From positions 147,572,882 through 147,636,881 of the forward strand of contig OY744517.1 in the NCBI GenBank assembly GCA_963556195.1: a DNA stretch of 64,000 nucleotides. Direction: 5' to 3'. Within the stretch, counting starts at the first letter, position 1. Each line of letters begins with the position of its first letter. The position numbers were made by a program, and so were the translations under genes. This DNA is from Sepiola atlantica. Lineage: Eukaryota > Mollusca > Cephalopoda > Sepiida > Sepiolidae. This document shows, in pieces, positions 59,514 through 64,000 of this stretch. The notes beneath the pieces were generated by a model, which searched no databases, was not told the DNA's origin, and saw only the letters and a list, made by a program, of their open reading frames with translations.

Positions 59514-59728
59514 GAGAGAGTAGTGTAGTATCTGTTCGGTTGTCATGATAGCATAATCCCAGATATTGCCTTCTTCTTTTGGGGGTAGTGTAGTATGTGT
59601 TTTGTTGTCATGATACCATCCTTCAAGGCATTAAGTATAATATATTTCGTTCGTCTTGATACCATCTTACCGGGCATTTTCTCTTCCCTTAGTGGTAGTA
59701 TAGTATATGTTCGTTCGTCGCATATTTA
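59514..59728 (+). repeat. Minisatellite, ~60-66-bp unit
   Basis: About 3.5 diverged units of the form GTAGTGTAGTATCTGTTCGG, TGTCATGATACCATC, CGGGCATT, CTTCTTC. The first unit contains GTGTAGTATCTGTTC (59523-59537), which is also in U2 snRNA and in the U2-headed SINEs. Confidence 0.75.
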
Positions 59729-59734
59729 TCCTAG

Positions 59735-59960
59735 AAAAAGTGATATATTGAAGGTGGGTACGTTAGCTAGTTTTAGAAAACAGTTATTTTACGTTTGACT
59801 TTATTTAGACTTGTCAAGAACAGAACTGCTTTGTTAAATCAGTCGATCGTGGGAAGGGGTATATATAGCAAACGGATATCAGACGTGGAATTACATCATT
59901 AGAGTAGGGAGAAAGGATGTTTTTTAATTATAAGTTAGCGTCGAGGAGAGAACCCCAAAA
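59735..59960 (+). repeat. Dispersed repeat family F, copy 1
   Basis: Shares with 63791-63980 a TTAG(C/T)TAGTTTTA block, CAGTTATTTTACGTTTG, an ATTA-GTCATCAGA-like block and a TAAGTTAGCG(T/G)CGA-GAG block. Confidence 0.55.
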
Positions 59961-61765
59961 CACGAATAAATATGGGCTAATAGATCATGACATATAAGGG
60001 TCTCACGTTCTTTCTACCACTTCGCTCTGCCTGATAAATGTGAAACTGAAAATAAAATACCAGCTATCCAAATACTAAAAGTATGGGAGTTGATTTCATT
60101 CATTTTAAGCTCGTCATAATTTTGTTCAGTTAGAAATAGATTTTGTTGATGATTTTGATTTCAGTTTTTTCAGCGGTTAGGATTAGAGTTAAGGTTCCGA
60201 ATCACCCATCATCACAGGCGATCAACGATGTCCTTCACGAACAGGACGAGTAGAAATCACTGTATGAAGTCACCAATCGATAAAAAGCGCCCCAATTGTT
60301 GTTGTTTTGACAGGTGGAATTCAATAAGGAAAATCCCGAGAGAACCTGAATAAATCGGAGAAAACAATGAAAGGTAGAAATAAAATAGAAAATTCGGAAA
60401 AGATGGAAGGAGGAGATGTAAAACGAAAAAAAAAGAATCGAAAGAAAAAGAACGAGGCGAGCGACCGACCAGAGAAGAAAATGGAATAAGGGGGGGGGGA
60501 ATAGGCGAACAAGGTAAGTGTAAGTATAGCTTCGATTTAGTAATAAATATATTTTACATAACGTAAGTAACTAGACAGAGAAAAGGAAACAGAAAAAATT
60601 AACTCATTTGTATCAAGTACAAAAAAGAAAGAGAAACAGCAGTATTTCAGAGAATTAGATTATTTTAAAATAAAGATAAAAGAAGGTTAAAAAAACTAAC
60701 ATTGCTTACACGCGCGCACGCGTTAATTATAAATTATAGCAGAAGAAAAAAGTAAACATCCTCGAATTATATATAGTTTTAAAAATGAAAGCACAGAAAG
60801 AGACGTACAGTTGATTTAACGAGAAAATACGAGGAGAAATAAAACTCGTTGGCAAAAAAACGTGATAAAATAAAATTAACTTAAAACTTAGTTACACACA
60901 AAATAACGAATAATGACATTTTATTTTTGGTGGCTTCTCCTTGGATTTCTGAAGCTATTTTTTAAACAATCTTGCATAGTTTTCAACTTTTACTCTTTCA
61001 ATCCGAGCTTTATAGTATAATGAGAGCGAATGGCTTCGAAAAAAGCTGAAGTCGCGTTCCGGTAGTTTCAACAAAGGGATTATGTGGCGAAAAGACAAGG
61101 CTAGTCAGTTCTTTTAGAGTTCGATCTTCGAGAGGAGGCAAACGTGTTTTAGAGGACTTCCTCCATCCCTCACTCTGCGTGTTGGGAATTTAAAGAAACT
61201 AAAACTAAGAAAAATAGTAAAATCTTTAAAAGATAATATGTTTTGTTACTACATAATCGCTTTTAACGCTTATGCTACACATTACTGTCTATTGTGGAGA
61301 GATACGCTATGCAAGAACTACAACAAACAGCAAACATTGTAGCATAGAGAGATTCCACTAGTCGACACGCGCCGGTCATATTTTTTCTACGTGGAGCATA
61401 TTCGTCCGCTGTGTTACACAGACAGTTTTAATCTGTGATTATCATTAATTTTTCTTGTTAGATAATAGAATAGTTAAATAGGGAGTTTTTGCTGTTGGGG
61501 ATTTTTTTTCTGGGAATTCTGTTTTGTGATTTTTCGACCTATAAAATATTGTGTTTTCTTGAATTAGTAATTTTAACTCAAAAATGTGATAGTTTTTCTC
61601 TTTAATGCTAATTGTGAATTATTTTTACGCAATGCGCATTTAAGAAGTTGATAGGGCCTTTTTTAGTTTATGTTGACTAATATTGACAAAGTAAGGGAGA
61701 TAACTTATCTCGATTTTAGGCTTGCTTAGATGTGCTGCATACGAAAGTCTGAATCAATTTGAACA
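59961..61765. other. AT-rich spacer
   Basis: Includes a purine-rich tract (60340-60500) with a G10 run, and a CGCGCGCACGCG patch at 60710-60722. No gene is recognised. Confidence 0.45.
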
Positions 61766-61766
61766 T

Positions 61767-61767
<1 letters not shown>

Positions 61768-61821
<54 letters not shown>
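61768..61821. repeat. (TA)n microsatellite
   Basis: Pure TA. Confidence 0.95.
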
Positions 61822-61825
<4 letters not shown>

Positions 61826-63029
61826 ATGACAAAGTGATTGATGAACAAAACTTCTTCGATTCTGATGACAATAGCAGCCACACCCAAACAATCGAAAGTT
61901 TGTTTAATAATGTTTATAGTTTTTAAATATTAAGTATTACAAATAGATGCACCCCCTCCACTCTTTTGAAATGTTTAAAAATAATTAACATTGAAAATGA
62001 ATACTTCCTAACCCTCTCGCTTACGTAGAAATATATTTAAAATATAAAAAAAGCATTTTTATTAAAGAAAAGCAACGTTTTCAATTTTAAATGAAAGTAT
62101 TTGGTCACACGGAAAATGGATATACGTAAACTCTTAGGAACTCGACAAGACATGTTTTCGTTACATTTGGTCGAATTCATGTTGAAACGATAAAAAAAAG
62201 ACAAGTATTTACTCGTATCATTCTATGTATTCGAGAACAATATTAATATTGTTCCTCAGGTTTTTGTTCATAAATATTGTTTACGTTTTATTGTTTCTTA
62301 ACTTTTTTATTTTTTTTTCATTGTTTCTTATTCTTTGTTGAACTCAATTGTTGAAATCTGTTTTAATATTTTCAACTTTTTTTTGTTTTTGTGCATAAAA
62401 ATTAATTGTTAAAAATAATGTTTGTTAAAAAGAGTTTGGCAAAAATCTAAAAATGTTTAGAATAAATTGTTACAAAAGTAAAGGGAAAATTTAAATATCG
62501 ACAGAAGTTATCTCCCATTAAGATCAACTAAAAAAAATCGATGATAGCGTTTACGGACTGTAGAAGTTCGCTGTCGCGGCGTTCTTTTTTGTTTTTGTTT
62601 TTGTTTTCTTTTGTTTTTTGTTTTGTGGTTCGGGAATTTTGTTCGAGCGAAATTGGATGTTTATAAGTGGAAATGCAAAGTTTATAGAGTGCGATCTGGA
62701 AATATTTTCCAAACATATGGTTTGGGATATAATGAGGTGAGAAGAGGGGAAATAATATATGGATGGTTGATTCTGGTGTCGAATTTATTAATTACTCACG
62801 ACATAATTCAGCGGGGCTTACAACGAGGGGGTCGATATAAAATAATGTGATCGAACGTTGCAAGTTGTGAATTATTTTAGTGTGGTAAGTGAAGTACTTT
62901 TATTTATTTTACTTTTCACAATTCAGATAAATAATATATTGGCAACATCTGACAAGAAGAAAAGTGATCCAAGTCAGCTGGTCTAGCAGAGTCTCGAACA
63001 AAGATCTCTACATTCGCATCGTAGTAATA
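61822..63029. other. AT-rich spacer
   Basis: T-rich runs near 62300-62400 and 62585-62630. No gene is recognised. Confidence 0.5.
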
Positions 63030-63316
63030 ACATGGAGTGCTATTATACTAAAATGAAGATTGGCATAGTTTGGTCATTTAATGAGACTTTATTCAGAAAC
63101 ACCTGCACGTCAAGCACTTCAAGTCTTCATACAACCTACCAAAAGACCATCAAGACAAGCAACGACGACATGGCTCGACCAAGTAACAAAAGACTTCAAA
63201 TCATTATCAGACTTTCACATTGAAAACGACATGAACAAAAACATCAGTATTCTCAACGTTAGGTGCTCTGACATAAATACTAGAGATATGTTGTTAACAG
63301 CATGATGGTAACTAAG
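63030..63316 (+). pseudogene. LINE C-terminal fragment, probably RTE-like
   Basis: Frames give a GHLMRLY-like start, then ETPARQALQVFIQPTKRPS and TTWLDQVTKDF. The form PARxAL...KRPxGRPxTTWL...DL is the C-terminus of RTE/BovB-type LINE ORFs, where the Gly-Arg part is decayed here. A (GAT)n tail follows 15 bases later, which fits an RTE 3' end. Confidence 0.6.
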
Positions 63317-63329
63317 TTAACGAGTATGC

Positions 63330-63442
<113 letters not shown>

Positions 63443-63790
63443 GGTAAAAAGCTAGACATTTTAATATCAATAGTTCAAGGAAGACAATAACATAAAAATA
63501 AATCGGATAATTAACTCTTCTTTGGCTTTGGTGCGTATGATAAGATCAATTGGAGAACTGTTTGTAAAACAAGAAAAAGGATAGTGTAGAAATATGCCGT
63601 CGAATGGAGGAGAAGAGAGAAAGAGAGAAAGAGATGGAAATCATGTTTTCTGGGGGTTGTCTGGATTGAATTAAGACCAAATAGTGTATATTTGGGAATT
63701 GTTAACGATGACTGTTCTAGGGATTTCGGAGATGTGACATTTTCTTTAGATATTGGAATTCAGTTAGAAAATGTATCCATAGGATATATT
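63443..63790. other. Spacer without recognised features
   Basis: A GA-rich patch lies at 63608-63635. Nothing else is recognised. Confidence 0.5.
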
Positions 63791-63980
63791 TTTAAAAAAG
63801 ATAGAGAGATATGTAATGCATTGAATATAGGTAGGTTAGTTAGTTTTAAATATCAGTTATTTTGCGTTTGGACTGTCTGTCGCAGTTAAACGTTGAATTA
63901 AGTCATCAGAAAAAGTAAATGAATTTCTTTAATGATAAATTAGTTAGCGGCGAAGAGTTAACACACAGACACAAAGACAC
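63791..63980 (+). repeat. Dispersed repeat family F, copy 2
   Basis: See copy 1 at 59735-59960. This copy may run off the window edge. Confidence 0.55.
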
Positions 63981-64000
63981 AAGTTAATATAGTCTAGTAG

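Noticed and set aside
59514..59728. CRISPR-like array
   Set aside because: Units are directly adjacent and diverged, without spacers, in a eukaryotic repeat context.

Overview
The window looks like gene-poor, repeat-dominated nuclear DNA of a mollusc, most likely a cephalopod of the octopus type. The grounds are the very AT-rich background, dozens of long (TA)n arrays, tRNA-derived SINEs, decayed Penelope-like elements, jockey/CR1-type and R2-like LINEs, a Mag-like Ty3/gypsy element and a (CCCTAA)n array. The species assignment is inference. I found no convincing exon of a host protein-coding gene, no complete host tRNA, rRNA or snRNA gene, and no CRISPR array. Almost every open frame outside the transposons is either a translation of a simple repeat or a short chance frame.

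Two mobile elements are young. At 5356-10384 a Ty3/gypsy (Metaviridae, Mag-like) retrotransposon has two LTRs of 224 bp that read as identical, a 5-bp GTTAG target duplication, a Ser-tRNA-like primer site, a polypurine tract and a protease-RT-RNase H-integrase polyprotein. It carries one frame break and has no room for a capsid domain. At 23693-25023 a mariner-superfamily DNA transposon has 28-bp perfect terminal repeats, a TA duplication and an apparently intact 352-residue transposase.

Older layers by position: 1-5350 holds a foldback element with a tRNA-like core, a SINE and an R2-like LINE on the minus strand. 10400-17000 holds TA-flanked MITEs, a 630-bp foldback, a Tc1 relic and a 429-bp telomere-like array. 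17600-20400 holds a jockey/CR1 LINE piece followed by a decayed LINE with zinc finger and RT. 28000-33500 holds further jockey/CR1 LINE pieces. 33600-37900 holds a 50-bp perfect palindrome, a U2-snRNA-headed SINE, another minus-strand LINE and paired SINEs. 37900-39500, 44600-45500 and 50900-55100 hold Penelope-like remains. 47161-49170 holds a second U2-headed SINE, a second foldback copy and a deleted mariner. 56000-64000 holds MITEs, a multi-copy TA-rich repeat with a MITE nested in it, minisatellites and an RTE-like LINE tail.

Functionally the window is a record of several transposition mechanisms rather than a pathway: LTR retrotransposition, target-primed LINE/SINE insertion, Penelope retroposition and TA-specific DNA transposition. 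The most unusual items are the two U2-headed SINE copies, the capsid-less gypsy with identical LTRs, the foldback elements with tRNA-like cores, and the repeated occurrence of TTAGGG-like tracts inside separate MITE-like elements.
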